From Luidia sarsii (lineage: Eukaryota > Echinodermata > Asteroidea > Paxillosida > Luidiidae): DNA of 64,000 nt. The notes under the pieces are model-generated. The model made no database searches. It saw nothing but the letters and a program-made list of their open reading frames with translations, and was not told the origin of the DNA. Below, in pieces: positions 22,525 through 35,389 of the stretch (positions within the stretch are counted from its first letter, which is position 1; each line of letters opens with the position of its first letter). Location: positions 10,992,614 through 11,056,613 of the forward strand of contig OX465102.1 of the NCBI GenBank assembly GCA_949987565.1, given 5' to 3'. Both the position numbers and the translations under genes were made by a program.

Positions 22525-22805
22525 GTCATTTTCTTCGAAAAGCTTCTTTTACAGCAAGTTTTTCAATGGCATCCCGGGACCTAAACCTCATAGAAGTTGT
22601 TCACAGAATCTCGCCAATGGTCACCTAAACGGCAGTGGTCACTATAATAGTCATTTGGATCGAAATGAAAAAACTTCCCCTTCTTCCACAATCTTGGTGA
22701 AATTATTCTCAAACATGGTCAATGGCATCTATGGACCAAACCTCATAACGTTTGTTCAACATCATTTGGCCAGGTTAGGTTTGAATGGATTGCTGTTACA
22801 ATCAT
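22525..22805 (+). repeat. two diverged tandem copies of an about 140-bp unit
   Basis: Both halves contain TCAATGGCATC, GGACC(T/A)AAACCTCATA, and GTTGTTCA or GTTTGTTCA followed by (T/C)TCGCCA- or TTTGGCCA-like sequence, at corresponding positions about 140 bp apart. Class unknown. Confidence 0.4.
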
Positions 22806-22809
22806 GTAT

Positions 22810-25300
22810 ACCTAGCAAGACTGGATTCTCTCATCTGCATGCATGTACAGGGAACCGCCTTCTTATTAAGGAGTGCATACACGCATGCAAGCACCAATAG
22901 AGCTTTGTCAAAGCAAGTCATTTCGGATAAAAATGTCCTCGATATAAGATGTCGCAATGTTGCTGATAGGCCTATACGGTATTATACTCTATGCCGACAG
23001 GATTGTCTGTTCTGCGTGCATATCATATACAATGAGGCTCCTGAAGTCGTTGTCTGAAGCAGCACACTCCATCTTGCTTGCGAATCCGGTTCTCCGTAGA
23101 TTTGTAAGGAGACCCGGCCGTGCCCCCAAACCCTCCAACCCCACAGAGCTCAGGCCCCTATTCGCCGGTGGCGCTAATGTGCGGCCAGGGTTCGTACCTA
23201 GACGATACGCCGCCGTCCTGGCACGCTTTACTCACCCTCGGCTTTCCCCCTCGAAGCGAGGCAATCGCAAGGGGGATCTCCCTATACTGCGTGCGCGGCC
23301 GGCTGATCGCGGCTGCCCCGTATCCTTGTCCCTCCCCCCCCCCACACACACACCCACACGGAGCGCGCGGAGGAAGACGAACTTGCCCCTCCTTCCGGCG
23401 CTCTGATTACCTTGGACGCGAAGCCTCGGGGACGGGAGATCGTGCCTCCTTTACGGGCACTCGGAGGGAGGTGGGACGGGGAGGGGTGGGGTGGGGGACT
23501 GCTGGATAAGACGGAGACCGGTCCAACCAATCTAAAAGTGCGGAAATGTCGATATGGGATGGGAGGAAGTATAAGCATAGAGCGTCTTTCAGAAACCGAC
23601 CGTGACCGTCTCCACTCCGTAAATTCCAGGAACCCTCAGATCATTCCCCCTGAAAAAAAGAAAGGAAACCACAACAATAAACAAACAGGCATCGGGCTTT
23701 CCAGTCGGAAGTCAGTGTCTTCTAATTATGGGCAGACCTTGAGTCATTTTTTCTCCCCAATTGGTTTGGGTCGGTGAAATGATGCGTCATCGCCAAGGTT
23801 CTACTGCATATCCGCTCTCCCCCCCCCCACAAAGGAAGAACCTTTGGAAACGCGGGAGATCGCAGACGGGAATGTTGGTCGCCTCTCGTGACAAATACGG
23901 ACCTCGATGTTGACCAACCTCTAGAGACCTGTGGACTGGGAACTCCAACCCCATCTCCCGCCATGAATTCCCCCACAAATACCGCAGGTGTCGTGATAAC
24001 ACGTTGAATGTTTCGTGTGAGAACAGTGGCAAAGGCCGATCGCAGGTGCCACGCTTGGTGTCGGCTATTACATTACCATGGGAACGGCGTCCTGCGACAA
24101 GAGAAAATGGCGACGTATACAGGAACGCAAATTCGACCACTGGAGGCTTTACAATTAACCACACATGTTTTTTTCTGTGGGAGGATAAGGGCCATGCACC
24201 AGGCCATTCCGCAGCGGGGTTTTTGTGGTGTCCTGTGGTATGTGAGCCTACACCCCTGTGGGCACTGTGGTAAATTGCGGTATACTGTGTGTGTCCTGTG
24301 CGGGAGGTGCAAAGCGTTAGGGAATTGTACGCGATGGCTCATAGGTATATTGTAGGTTGCTTTTAACACCCAATCAGATAAGCAACTGGTTTGTTCGCAT
24401 TCCCCTTTAAACCCAGTAGACTGGTTGATTTTCTTACATTGTACTCTGTAAAGAAGGAAATGTTGAGCAATGTTCAGCCAACAAAAGCAACGTAATAGGT
24501 CGATAAGAGCCCAACTATTTCAGTTGAGTGTTGTGGTCAGAATAATTAATACCAGACTCTTGAACATGTCTGACAATACCAAAGCGAGTGCCGGAGAAAC
24601 ACTTGATGGTCTACGGGAATATTTTTTTTCACAGTGTGTTTTCTTTGTACAGTGTCAGTGCGGTTGCTTGCCTCGACTTCCTTGATGTGAACGAACTCCT
24701 CCTTCAAAACGCAAGGGCCCAAGAACGAGTGCTTCAAGAACTCTCCTGGCGTGATTGCTGCGTAGATGGTGGATTACGTTCCCTTTGAGCGGCACGATGC
24801 CGTCCCTGCCCCCTCCCCCTCTCTACCCCCGCACCCCCACACCACCCCTCGCGGGACCTGAGGTGTTGTTTCTCTCTCTCTCGGAATCATCACATCGCCG
24901 GCTAAAGTCCTCAGACGTCCTCGGTTGTCTTAATGGAGAGTGACATCTTCACTGGCGTCGACGCTATACAATAGCATCCATTAAGACAATTAAAATGACC
25001 CGACTACGAGTTCGTCTCCCGGACTCGACTCTCCATGCAATTATTCATGGCTTAATCGTCCCAGAAGACCCCCTAGTCCGTCGCCTGTGTTTGCTCGTCG
25101 GGCACCGGCGCTCTCGTCTCTGGTTCGTTTTTCCCCCGAGGTCTCCCCCGCACCTACCCCCATCCCCCACCCCCGCGGTCAGAAATAATTGTCTCCTGTA
25201 AAAACGTTTTCTCCACCAGAGTAAAAACAAGAAGAAGAAGTCGTGTATATCATCACATCAAATGTCAGATTCTGCTTGCGCGATGTCTTGGTGGTTATTG
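22810..25300. other. gene-free stretch
   Basis: It has GC-richer patches (23100-23500) and C-rich simple sequence (23331-23356, 24800-24850). No domain-bearing frame was recognised. Confidence 0.4.
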
Positions 25301-25301
25301 A

Positions 25302-28300
25302 CCATAGAGCAGGCTCTAACCATGGAGCAGGCTCTAACCATAGAGCAGGCTCTAACCATAGAGCAGGCTCTAACCATAGAGCAGGCTCTAACCATAGAGC
25401 AGGCTCTAACCATAGAGCAGGCTCTAACCATAGAGCAGGCTCTAACCATAGAGCAGGCTCTAACCATAGAGCAGACTCTAACCATAGAGCAGGCTCTAAC
25501 CATAGAACAGGCTCTAAATATAGAGCAGGCTCTAACCATAGAACAGGCTCTAACCATAGAGCAGGCTCTAACCATAGAGCAGGCTCTAACCATAGAGCAG
25601 GCTCTAACCATAGAGCAGGCTCTAACCATAGAGCAGGCTCTAACCATAGAGCAGGCTCTAACCATAGAGCTGGCTCTAACCATAGAGCAGGCTCTAACCA
25701 TAGAGCAAGCTCTAACCATAGAGTAGGCTCTAACCATAGAGCAGGCTCTAAATATAGAGCAGGCTCTAACCATAGAACAGGCTCTAAATATAGAGCAGGC
25801 TCTAACCATAGAACAGGCTCTAACCATAGAGCAGGCTCTAACCATAGAGCAGGCTCTAACCACAGAGCAGGCTCTAACCATAGAACAGGCTCTAACCATA
25901 GAGCAGGCTCTAACCATAGAGCAGGCTCTAACCATAGAGCAGGCTCTATCCACAGAGCAGACTCTAACCATAGAGCAGGCTCTAACCATAGAGTAGGCTC
26001 TAACCATAAAGCAGGCTCTAACCATAGAACAAGCTCTAACCATAGAGCAGGCTCTAACCACAGAGCAGGCTCTATCCACAGAGCAAGCTCTAACCATAGA
26101 GTAGGCTCTAACCATAGAGCAGGCTCTAACCATAGAGCAGGCTCTAATCACAGAGCAGGCTCTAATCACAGAGCAGGCTCTAACCATAGAGCAGGCTCTA
26201 ACCATAGAGCAGGCTCTAACCATAGAGCAGGCTCTAACCATAGAGCAGGCTCTAACCATAGAGCAGGCTCTAACCATAGAGCAGGCTCTAACCATAGAGC
26301 AGGCTCTAACCATAGAGCAGGCTCTAACCATAGAGCAGGCTCTATCCACAGAGCAAGCTCTAACCATAGAGTAGGCTCTAACCATAGAGCAGGCTTTAAC
26401 CATAGAACAGGCACTAACCATAGAGCAGGCTCTAACCATAGAGCAGGCTCTAACCATAGAACAGGCTCTAACCATAGAACAGGCTCTAACCATAGAGCAG
26501 GCTCTAACCATAGAGCAGGCTCTAACCATAGAGCAGGCTCTAACCATAAAACAGGCTCCAACCATAGAGCAGGCTCTAACCATAGAGCAAGCTCTAACCA
26601 TAGAGCAGGCTCTATCCACAGAGCAGACTCTAACCATACAGCAGGCTCTAACCATAGAGCAGGCTCTAACCATAGAGCAGGCTCTAACCATAGAGCAGGC
26701 TCTAGCCATAGAACAGGCTCTAACCATAGAGCAGGCTCTAACCATAGAGCAGGCTCTAACCATAGAGCAGGCTCTAACCATAGAACAGGCTCTAACCATA
26801 GAACAGGCTCTAACCATAGAGCAGGCTCTTACCATAGAGCAGGCTCTAACCATAGAGCAGGCTTTAACCATAGAACAGGCACTAACCATAGGGCAGGCTC
26901 TAACCATAGAGCAGGCTCTAACCATAGAACAGGCTCTAACCATAGAACAGGCTCTAACCATAGAACAGGCTCTAACCATAGAGCAGGCTCTAACCATAGA
27001 GCAGGTTCTAACCATAGAACAGGCTCTAACCATAGAGCAGGCTCTAACCATAGAACAAGCTCTAACCATAGAGCAGGCTCTACCCACAGAGCAGACTCTA
27101 ACCATAGAGCAGGCTCTAACCATAGAACAGGCTCTAACCATAGAACAGGCTCTAACCATAGAGCAGACTCTAACCATAGAGCAGGCTCTAACCATAGAGC
27201 AGGCTCTAACCATAGAGCAGGCTCTAACCATAGAGCAGGCTCTAACCATAGAGCAGGCTCTAACCATAGAGCAGGCTCTAACCATAGAACAGGCTCTAAC
27301 CATAGAGCAGGCTCTAACCATAGAGTAGGCTCTAACCATAGAGCAGGCTCTAACCATAGAGCAGGCTCTAACCATAGAACAGGCTCTAACCATAGAGCAG
27401 GCTCTAACCATAGAACAGGCTCTAACCATAGAGCAGGCTCTAACCATAGAGCAGGCTCTAACCATAGGACAAGCGCTAACCATAGGGTACTATAGGCGCT
27501 AACCATATAGAGCAGGCTCTAACCATAGAGCAGGCTCTAACCATAGAACAGGCTCTAACCATAGAGCAGGCTCTAACCATAGAACAGGCTCTAACCATAG
27601 AACAGGCTCTAACCATAGAGCAGGCTCTTACCATAGAGCAGGCTCTAACCATAGAGCAGACTCTAACCATAGAGCAGGCTCTAACCATAGAACAGGCTCT
27701 AACCATAGAACAGGCTCTAACCATAGAGCAGGCTCTAACCATAGAACAGGCTCTAACCATAGAACAGGCTCTAACCATAGAGCAGACTCTTACCATAGAG
27801 CAGGCTCTAACCATAGAGCAGGCTCTAACCATAGAGCAGGCTCTAACCATAGAGCAGGCTCTAACCATAGAACAGGCTCTAACCATAGAGCAGGCTCTAA
27901 CCATAGAACAGGCTCTAACCATAGAACAGGCTCTAACCATAGAGCAGACTCTTACCATAGAGCAGGCTCTAACCATAGAGCAGGCTCTAACCATAGAGCA
28001 GGCTCTAACCATAGAGCAGGCTCTAACCATAGAACAGGCACTAACCATAGGGCAGGCTCTAACCATAGAGCAGGCTCTAACCATAGAACAGGCTCTAACC
28101 ATAGAACAGGCTCTAACCATAGAGCAGGCTTTAACCATAGAACAGGCTCTAACCATAGAACAGGCTCTAACCATAGAACAGGCTCTAACCATAGAACAGG
28201 CTCTAACCATAGAACAGGCTCTAACCATAGAACAGGCTCTAACCATAGAGCAGACTCTAACCATAGAACAGGCTCTAACCATAGAGCAGACCCTAACCAT

Positions 28301-28507
28301 AGAGCAGGCTCTAACCATAGAACAGGCTCTAGCCATAGAACAGGCTCTAACCATAGAACAGGCTCTAACCATAGAGCAGGCTCTAACCATAGAGCAGGCT
28401 CTAACCATAGAGCAGGCTCTAACCATAGGACAAGCGCTAACCATAGGGTACTATAGGCGCTAACCATATAGAGCAGGCTCTAACCATAGAGTAGGCTCTA
28501 ACCATAA
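25302..28507. repeat. 18-bp satellite array with higher-order structure
   Basis: About 178 tandem copies of GAGCAGGCTCTAACCATA. The unit contains the short palindrome GAGC-AG-GCTC; the commonest variant is GAACAG. An irregular junction (CAAGCGCTAACC, then GGGTACTATAGGCGC) occurs at 27470 and again at 28431, 961 bp apart. A CTTTAACC/GGCACTAACC variant pair at 26389 recurs at 26857, exactly 26 units away. Because the unit is six codons, four of six frames stay open (NHRAGS, LTIEQA, MVRACS, WLEPAL). These frames are by-products of the repeat, not genes. Confidence 0.95.
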
Positions 28508-28509
28508 TT

Positions 28510-29110
28510 TATAGAATGGCTCGTATTTCTGTGCCGCAGCGCCCCTGGTGAACTCCCAAAGAAAAGGACGGGTTTCTGTGCAAACAATCCCCTCCCTGGA
28601 CGAAGTACATGGACGCAAGAAGGTTCCTTCTCTTTCTTCTCACCATAGAGGGAGACACGCTGGTCATTGATTTTTTTTTTGCAGATGGTGTGGTATGTTC
28701 CCAGCTGCGCGCGGACCCCAGCACTGGTTAATTACGGCATACCGTAGTGCATGGCTCCGCACAGAACGAGTCGGCCCGATTCTAAGGCCAGTCACTGCCC
28801 GAATGGGTTAGTCTCCAAAAACGACTTTAATTTCAAATCTCCACCCGGGCAGCTGAATGCTCAATCCCTGTCTATACAGAGCTTAAAAAAAATCAAAACA
28901 AAACAAATGGCACACCGACTGTGCGCGTGCTGGATTAAAACCCGCGAAAACGATTGGGGGGGGGGAATGGCTTCAGACTTATAAGAAATACCGGACATGT
29001 TCCTTGTACGTGTCTGGTGTAATAATAATTGAGCTTTCGCCTATGAATTATTTACCTCCATGTCAAACCAGAAGGGCGTCTTTTGTAGGTCAAAACGCGT
29101 GTTTTCTTTT
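28510..29110. other. gene-free stretch
   Basis: No gene-like frame or recognised repeat. Confidence 0.4.
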
Positions 29111-29116
29111 ATGAGA

Positions 29117-29225
29117 GTAGCTCAAGACAAGGCCCCAAAAGGCCACTCAAGGTGAGGGCTAAAGAAGTAATAAGGGGAAGAACCAGGAACAAAGGTCAGG
29201 AGGTCGGGAGGTCATACGGAGGAAG
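29117..29225 (+). repeat. dispersed repeat family E, copy 1
   Basis: AAGACAAGGCC, GCCACTCAAGGT, GAGGGCTAAAGAA and a purine-rich continuation match, with divergence, 57895-57965 and 60250-60345. No coding capacity. Confidence 0.45.
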
Positions 29226-29584
29226 AAAGATGAACGTTTATGTAACGTTGGAATTGAGACAAGTTATAAGAAAGGGGGAAACAGGTTGCAGGTAGAGAAT
29301 TCCATAGTGCAGCAGTGCGCGGGAAGAAGCTAAAGGAGTACGGCTTATAGTAGTGCTTAGTGTCAGTCGTTGAAGTACACGACGGGCTGTTTACACCGCG
29401 GTGGGTCGATGGGCGGCTACTATTTCATAGTTGAGGAGCGCCACGCTGTATCACTGTGCGCGTGTCGTACATAGCGTGTGCTGTCCGCGGCATTTCCAGC
29501 ACCAGCGTTGGGTTGACGTGACAACCAATATTGATGACGTCAACAATCTTGGAGGTCTGGCGTTTGAATCGTAGCAGCACCCTC

Positions 29585-29680
29585 GTGTAAAAGGTCTCAC
29601 TAGCACTGAAACGCAAGAGGCCTGTAATTGTATGCAATTTGCAAAGTTGACTTTGAGAAAGGTCTTGCAGGTCATTTCAG
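29585..29680. repeat. decayed PLE-end palindrome relic
   Basis: The sequence GGTCTCACTAGCACTGAAACG, then AGAGGCC, is followed by TTTGAGAAAGGTCTTGCAGGTCATTTC. It resembles two rearranged arms of the PLE-end motif. Weak. Confidence 0.35.
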
Positions 29681-29684
29681 CCAG

Positions 29685-30680
29685 TGAACAGATTGCATCA
29701 GGTTTTTGCATTTACAATATTTGCAATATTTGCAAATTTGGCTAATTCCAAATTATCACCCAGTTGCAATCATTCGGGTGCAGTGGCTTTATTAGTTATA
29801 CCCTATATGAGTTTTTCCTAGTAAATTTGAATGTCAATTTTAGGTCGTTCGAAACGAGATGCCACGGAAAATACCCGGTCAGTTTCCCGTTGCTTTGATT
29901 GTTATTTTTTTGTGGTTTAAGGCCAAACTATGACTCGGCAACAACATAAAAAAACAGGGCCTTTAACCCTCAGCATCACTCGGCAGAATACACAAGGGAT
30001 TCTATCCAAATCCGCCGCCATGCCTGTGCGTTCATTAATTCCACACGGGGAATGACTCTTGGTGACTATTAGTGAAACGCGTACAAAACGTACCGGGAAG
30101 GTCTCCCACCCCCGAATTGCAATTGCTATGAGTGTATCCACGCGTATCGCCGTTAGTCACGGTTAAACTCGGAGCGTAAACTGCCAGGAAAGCAGGTACT
30201 ATAGGCCTAGTCACATCAGAGTCCGTGCAAAGACGCTCCATACATAGTGTACATGCTTCTTCTTTTTTTAACTGATATAGCGCACAGGCGCTTTGCTGAG
30301 CAAACGAGCTGTTTCGCACAGCGCGGACTGCGAAGTAGTCAAAATAGCCTAAGTGAATTACATTACGATCTTTATCTGCAGTTTTGTTTGGCCTGCGCCA
30401 ATCGAAACGTATAGAAAGCTTCATGACCTCCCATCTTCCTCCTTTTAGAGCGCTTGGCCAGTTCGGTCTGTCACAATAATGAACGAGGGAGGGGGCTATT
30501 TACGGCCACATGCGGAGATTATGCATTCTGCTAAGTCTAGCAGTACCCTGGGTTTTAACATTTTTACGGACCGCACGAGAAACCGAGTTAGACTGCGGAG
30601 GCGCGCCGGGGCAAGACTAATCACATCACACGGGAGAACCAGTTGCACGCTGGCTGGGCAGGTCTACAATAACAAGGCAT
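29685..30680. other. gene-free stretch
   Basis: No recognised gene or repeat. Confidence 0.4.
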
Positions 30681-30682
30681 CC

Positions 30683-31583
30683 CCCTCCCTTACCGCTGTC
30701 TGTCTATCTCTCACTCTTTCCCATCTCTTTCTCTCCTTCTCTTTCCCCCTCTCTTACTCACTCCTGCTCCCCTCCCCTCTCTCTCCATCTCTCCCACTCT
30801 CTCCACCTACCTCCGTCTCTCTCTATCCACCTCTCTCTCTCTATCCACCTCTCTCTCTCTATCCACCTTTCTCTCATTCCCTCCCTCTCTCTCTCTTCTT
30901 CTCCCTCTCCCCTCTCTCTCCCTTTCTCTTCCTCTCACTCATTTCCCCCCTCCTCTCAATTTCTCCCTTTTCTCTCCCTCTTTCTCGTTCTCAATTCCTC
31001 TCTCTATCTCTACCTCTCCCACCCCCTCCCTCTCTCACACTTTCTCCCCTCTCTTCCCCTTTCTCCTTCTCTCGCTCACTCTCTCCACCTCTGTTTCTTT
31101 ATTTTACTCTCTTCGTCTTTTTCGCTCTCTCACTCTCTCCCTCTCTCTCAATTTCTCCTCTCTCTTCCACTTGTGCCCACTCTCTCCCCCTCTCTCCTCT
31201 CTCCCCTTCTCCCCTCTCTATCCCTCTCTCCTCTCTCTCCCTCTCTCTCACTCTCTCCATCTCTCCCCCTCTCTCTCATTCTCTCCCACTCTCCCCACCT
31301 CTCCCCTCTCTCTCCCTCTCTCTCCCTATCTCTCAATCTCTAAACATCTGTCCCTATATCTCGCTCTCTCACTCTCCCCTTTCTCTTAATTTCTCCCCAC
31401 TCTTTCACTCGTTCCCACTCTCTCCCCTCTCCCCTTCCCCCTTCTCCCCCTTCCCCCCTCTCCCCCTCTCCCCCTCTCCCCCTCTCCCCCTCTCCCCTCC
31501 CTCTCCCCTCTTTCCACCCCTCTCCCCCTCTCTCTTTCCCTCCCTCTCTCACTCTCTCCACCTCTCCCTCTCTCACACACACA
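30683..31583. repeat. CT-rich polypyrimidine tract
   Basis: About 900 bp of CTCTCT and CCCCTCTC runs, with a block of repeated TCCCCC units near 31436-31500 and a short CACACA end. Frames through it are artefacts. Confidence 0.9.
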
Positions 31584-31589
31584 AAATGT

Positions 31590-33118
31590 GCCTGCATCTG
31601 CGCGGGCTACAGCACAAACAAGCAGTAGAACAAGACGGCTCTGGCAGGAGCCTCACAACGAACGCCGTGTGTACACCCGTCCTTGCACGAACGTGGACGC
31701 CGCGTTCCCCCGCTGCCAAGTCGACGTTGGCCGCACAGCGACACACGCCATCGGACGGAAATTGAATCGACCATGAAAAGAAAACACGAGGATTGCAGTA
31801 CGATTCAAGACAGTCGCGGTAATCTCAGTGTGTGTGCTGTACAGAGGCGAGAAAGTGATCTCAAGTTTTGCTCGCCTCTGGCGCGATTGAGTTGACTCGG
31901 TTTTCCCTATATTGTTGTCCCGGGGGAGAGCACATGCTATCGGCTTACTCGGCGACTCTCCCAGTAGGTATAGCTCTATACCTCACCCCATTCAAGGCTC
32001 ATTACCAATGTGAGAGGCTTCCAAGAAATATATATATATAATTATATATAAACACAGTTATTTCAGTATCCATTAAAACACGTATTCAACAAGCCTTGAT
32101 AAGAGGGCCATTTCCTTCCTACAGAGGAAGAGGAAGACATCAGCGGTGATGTATTAGAAGCTCAACCTTCGGTTTTATATCCTTCGGTTTTATATTTATA
32201 TATGGACTGTTATGAGAATACGAACCAAACCTTAACGGCATGTTCTCATATTGTACATGGCCAATATGAGTGTATATGGATGATTATCGTATACACGTGA
32301 TTTATTCAGTATGGCAACAAATACTATTCGCCAAACTCTAGACAATGCGCCTTTACCTCGGGAATATAATATACATATTGTTATCTGTTATACCCAGTGA
32401 TACGGTGGCATGTTGACGGTAGCCATTCCTAGCCAATTTGTGTCGGCCCTGTCGATTTTCTCTCATAGAATATTAGCACAATCTCTTGGACTTTAGGGAA
32501 AACCACTGCTTGCGGCTCTGAAACGACATCCATTTGAAAATATATAATAGAACTGCCCTAAATAGTCTCCTCTCCTCTGATCAAAGTCTAAGCAATAATA
32601 GAGTCTGGAAAGCTGCAGTCCATATATGGCTGAGGGTGTGATCCGTGCACAATGTACGGCAGTTGGTGATTACAATGATTCTGTCTAGCACCCCTTCCCC
32701 CAGACCCGAGCAAGATTGCTGATCAGTGTTGCCACTTGGATCTTGGAAAACTTGAACAAAAACCTGAAAAGGGTCCAAACCATACATTTTGTACACAATT
32801 TTTCACAACAATTTCCACTAAAACCCGATTTTTTTTCGCGACATTTATTTTGACGCTGTAATTTTGTTTTAGCATCGGCGGGCTATTCTAACGGTCAGAC
32901 CCCGTGGAGTGTGTTGCTAGTCATCAGGACTTAGAATTTGATAATCTCTCTGTCCATAATCTCCGGTAAGTACATGTAAATGAGATTTATTTTGGTATAC
33001 GCAAGGCTGTGTGATAATTTGTATAGGCTTGAACAATCCTGAAAAGTTTTGGATGGCGATCTTGAAAAAACCCACCCAAGAGTGGCCACAGTGTGATTGA
33101 ATATAATTGGAAAGCCCC
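31590..33118. other. gene-free stretch
   Basis: AT-rich; contains a TA run at 32031-32051. No recognised gene. Confidence 0.4.
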
Positions 33119-33120
33119 AG

Positions 33121-33322
33121 ACCTATAGACCTATATACCTATAGACCTATATACCTATAGACCTATAGACCTATAGACCTACAGACCTATAGACCTATAG
33201 ACCTATAGACCTATAGACCTATAGACCTATAGACCTATAGACCTATAGACCTATAGACCTATAGACCTACAGACCTATAGACCTATATAGACCTATTGAC
33301 CTATAGACCTATAGACCTATAG
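33121..33322. repeat. 10-bp tandem repeat (TATAGACCTA)n
   Basis: About 20 units, mostly exact, with occasional TATATACC and CTACAG variants. Confidence 0.95.
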
Positions 33323-33324
33323 TT

Positions 33325-33530
33325 AGGCTCGGGTGGTAGTGCAATGGTGCCTTAAATCAGTGGGTTAGGGTTCGTACCATCTCTATTCAACTCTATCTGC
33401 ACTGGGGGTCTCGGAGGCACCTCCATATTTTGGGGTTACTGCATCGCGAGGGCTAACAATTTCGGATTTTCGCTTCATGGCCTTTCCTCTGTTGTCTTGC
33501 GCACACTTTGATACCTAATTTGTCCATACT
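33325..33530 (+). repeat. dispersed repeat family F, copy 1
   Basis: TTTGGGGTTACTGCATCGCGAGG, TTTCGGATTTTCGCTTCATGGC and CCTCTGTTGT match a second copy at 53395-53530. A GGTTAGGGTTCGTACC segment at the left resembles a box B, so a SINE origin is possible. Confidence 0.45.
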
Positions 33531-33534
33531 GGAC

Positions 33535-35225
33535 ATGGCAATCTGGTGTTATTTGTCAATTAATTATAGGCTGGTCATAACAATTGCATATATTAGTGTA
33601 CAATAACAAATAGTCAGACAGAGGTGCATTTCTTTATGAATCATGCCCAGGAACTGAAGTTGCACTAATTTCATGCTTCTGAATAGTTCTCAGAGAAAAT
33701 ATTTTTTTAAAAGTTTGAATCACTACAAAACATAATAAATAAAAACAATAACAAACATAGGCCTATAAACAATAAAACTACTCAAAATATAAGGACATAA
33801 AAAGTGTCGGGGAAGTTGAGTTTTAGCCGTACACATTCAATAAAAATCAGGACTGAATAATTTCTCACCTGTGAAACCATATCCTAAATTTGAAACAGTT
33901 TCCTAATGGTTTTTTATACCTTTGTACGTTGAAATTATGAAAATATCGGAGAAATGTATACAATTTTCTTGATAAATAGTTCATTACCCGATTAAAAAAA
34001 TGGATATTTGATTAAAATCAATCATGCAATCAGATTCAGTACAACAATCTCTCTTCACAGAAATATTCAAATATTCAAGTTCATTAGACATTCCGTTTTT
34101 TAGATCAATAAGGGGGATCTGAGGCCTCCGGTATTTTCATGGAGCAAAATAGCCCAGTACACATTATATATTTCAATTTGCTTTGCTTTTTTCATAAATT
34201 ATAGTTTACGAGGTTTCGGTATTATAGTCAGTTTCGTTTCATTTTCTTTGAAAATCGATCAAATAAATATGGGGATACGGATTTTCATCCGGGATTTCCG
34301 GTTTTAGCTTCACCTCTTAATTATGGACACAGCTTGACCCCTGACTCATAAGTAAATAACGTTCTGTGTGCACGCACGCAATGCACGGTGAGCCAATGCT
34401 TCGTGCGCCTCGAACTCCGCCATGTTTCCCTAGCACAACTGGATGTCGGTTACGGCCATCTTTTTCTGCGTGTTGAGGCTTTAGGACTTTTTCGGCAATC
34501 TTCTTAGGCACATTATTTTTGACACTAATGTTATTAAAATTGGTGGTGCCGTTGTTAGAGAGTTGAAATGTAGACGTCCCTTTTATTGGAGCTTAATGTC
34601 TCCAGAACCTATGGTGAGTGGATTTCATTGTATTTTGTTTGTGACTTCTCGGGAGAGTTGCAAAACCTTCATTAAAACTCTGGAAGATCTGGTGGCGTGG
34701 CGCTTTTATAACTTATACTATAGACACCGTTTTATTGCCTGTGTACATACATTATATAGACATGTACTTTGTGCATTGAACTTAAAGTATACATGCAGAG
34801 AGTGTGCACCAGGATATCTGCTTTGGGTTCGGAGATCGCCTTTCCTTTTGTTAACATACACTTTGCATCACAACCATGTGATCTTGATGTCCTCTCTTCT
34901 TGTGCAGGCAGAATGAAAAGTACGTACTAAGTCATCTAGTCCGTGCACCTGGCGATTTCGACGAGGATTTTGTTGAGGAGTTTCCCGAGGATTTCTCTGG
35001 GGATGATTTCTGTGGTTCTACTTCGATAACACCTTCATTCGATATTGAATGGAGAGTAAAGAACTGATGAAATAAATTTCTCGTTGAAAGAACTGATGAA
35101 GATATTATCTGATTGACTGAATCCTTGACTGGTCCATCCTTACATCTCATTCAATTTTATGGTCAGCCCTGCATGATTGTGATACCGCAGTCACATTCAC
35201 TACATACATAAAGGAAATACAGGTG
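33535..35225. other. gene-free stretch
   Basis: AT-rich. On the minus strand, ATG-containing YY1-like motifs (AAGATGGCC and ACATGGCGG) cluster at 34418-34465, but the frames from them are short. Confidence 0.35.
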
Positions 35226-35227
35226 GG

Positions 35228-35365
35228 GAAGAAATAGCAAAGAAACCTTTGACTGGACCGGGACTTGAGCCCAAGACCTCTGGTGTTCCGCACCATCGTT
35301 TTTACTTACTGAGCTATCCAGTGGTGGCCTTCCCAAAAAGTCAACTAGTCTTTGCCGGGTGTGGT
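35228..35365 (-). mobile_element. tRNA-derived SINE, minus strand
   Basis: On the minus strand: GGCAAAGACTAGTTGACTTT, then the box A region (GGATAGCTCAGTAAG) and box B (GGGCTCAAGTCCCGG). What looks like its displaced leader (reverse of ATATCTTCAGGGATCACACC) lies at 35859-35880, suggesting a later insertion of about 480 bp. Confidence 0.65.
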
Positions 35366-35389
35366 CTTTGAGGGGTGCAGAACACTAAA

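Noticed and set aside
25243..27495. 750-codon frame of NHRAGS repeats (and long minus-strand frames)
   Set aside because: The 18-bp satellite keeps four of six frames open automatically. The + frame has no ATG at its start (GTG), and variants do not favour silent changes.
25302..28507. CRISPR-like array
   Set aside because: The repeats are contiguous with no unique spacers. The sequence is eukaryotic.
34563..34916. 117-codon + strand frame
   Set aside because: No recognised domain, AT-rich surroundings, no splice or promoter support.
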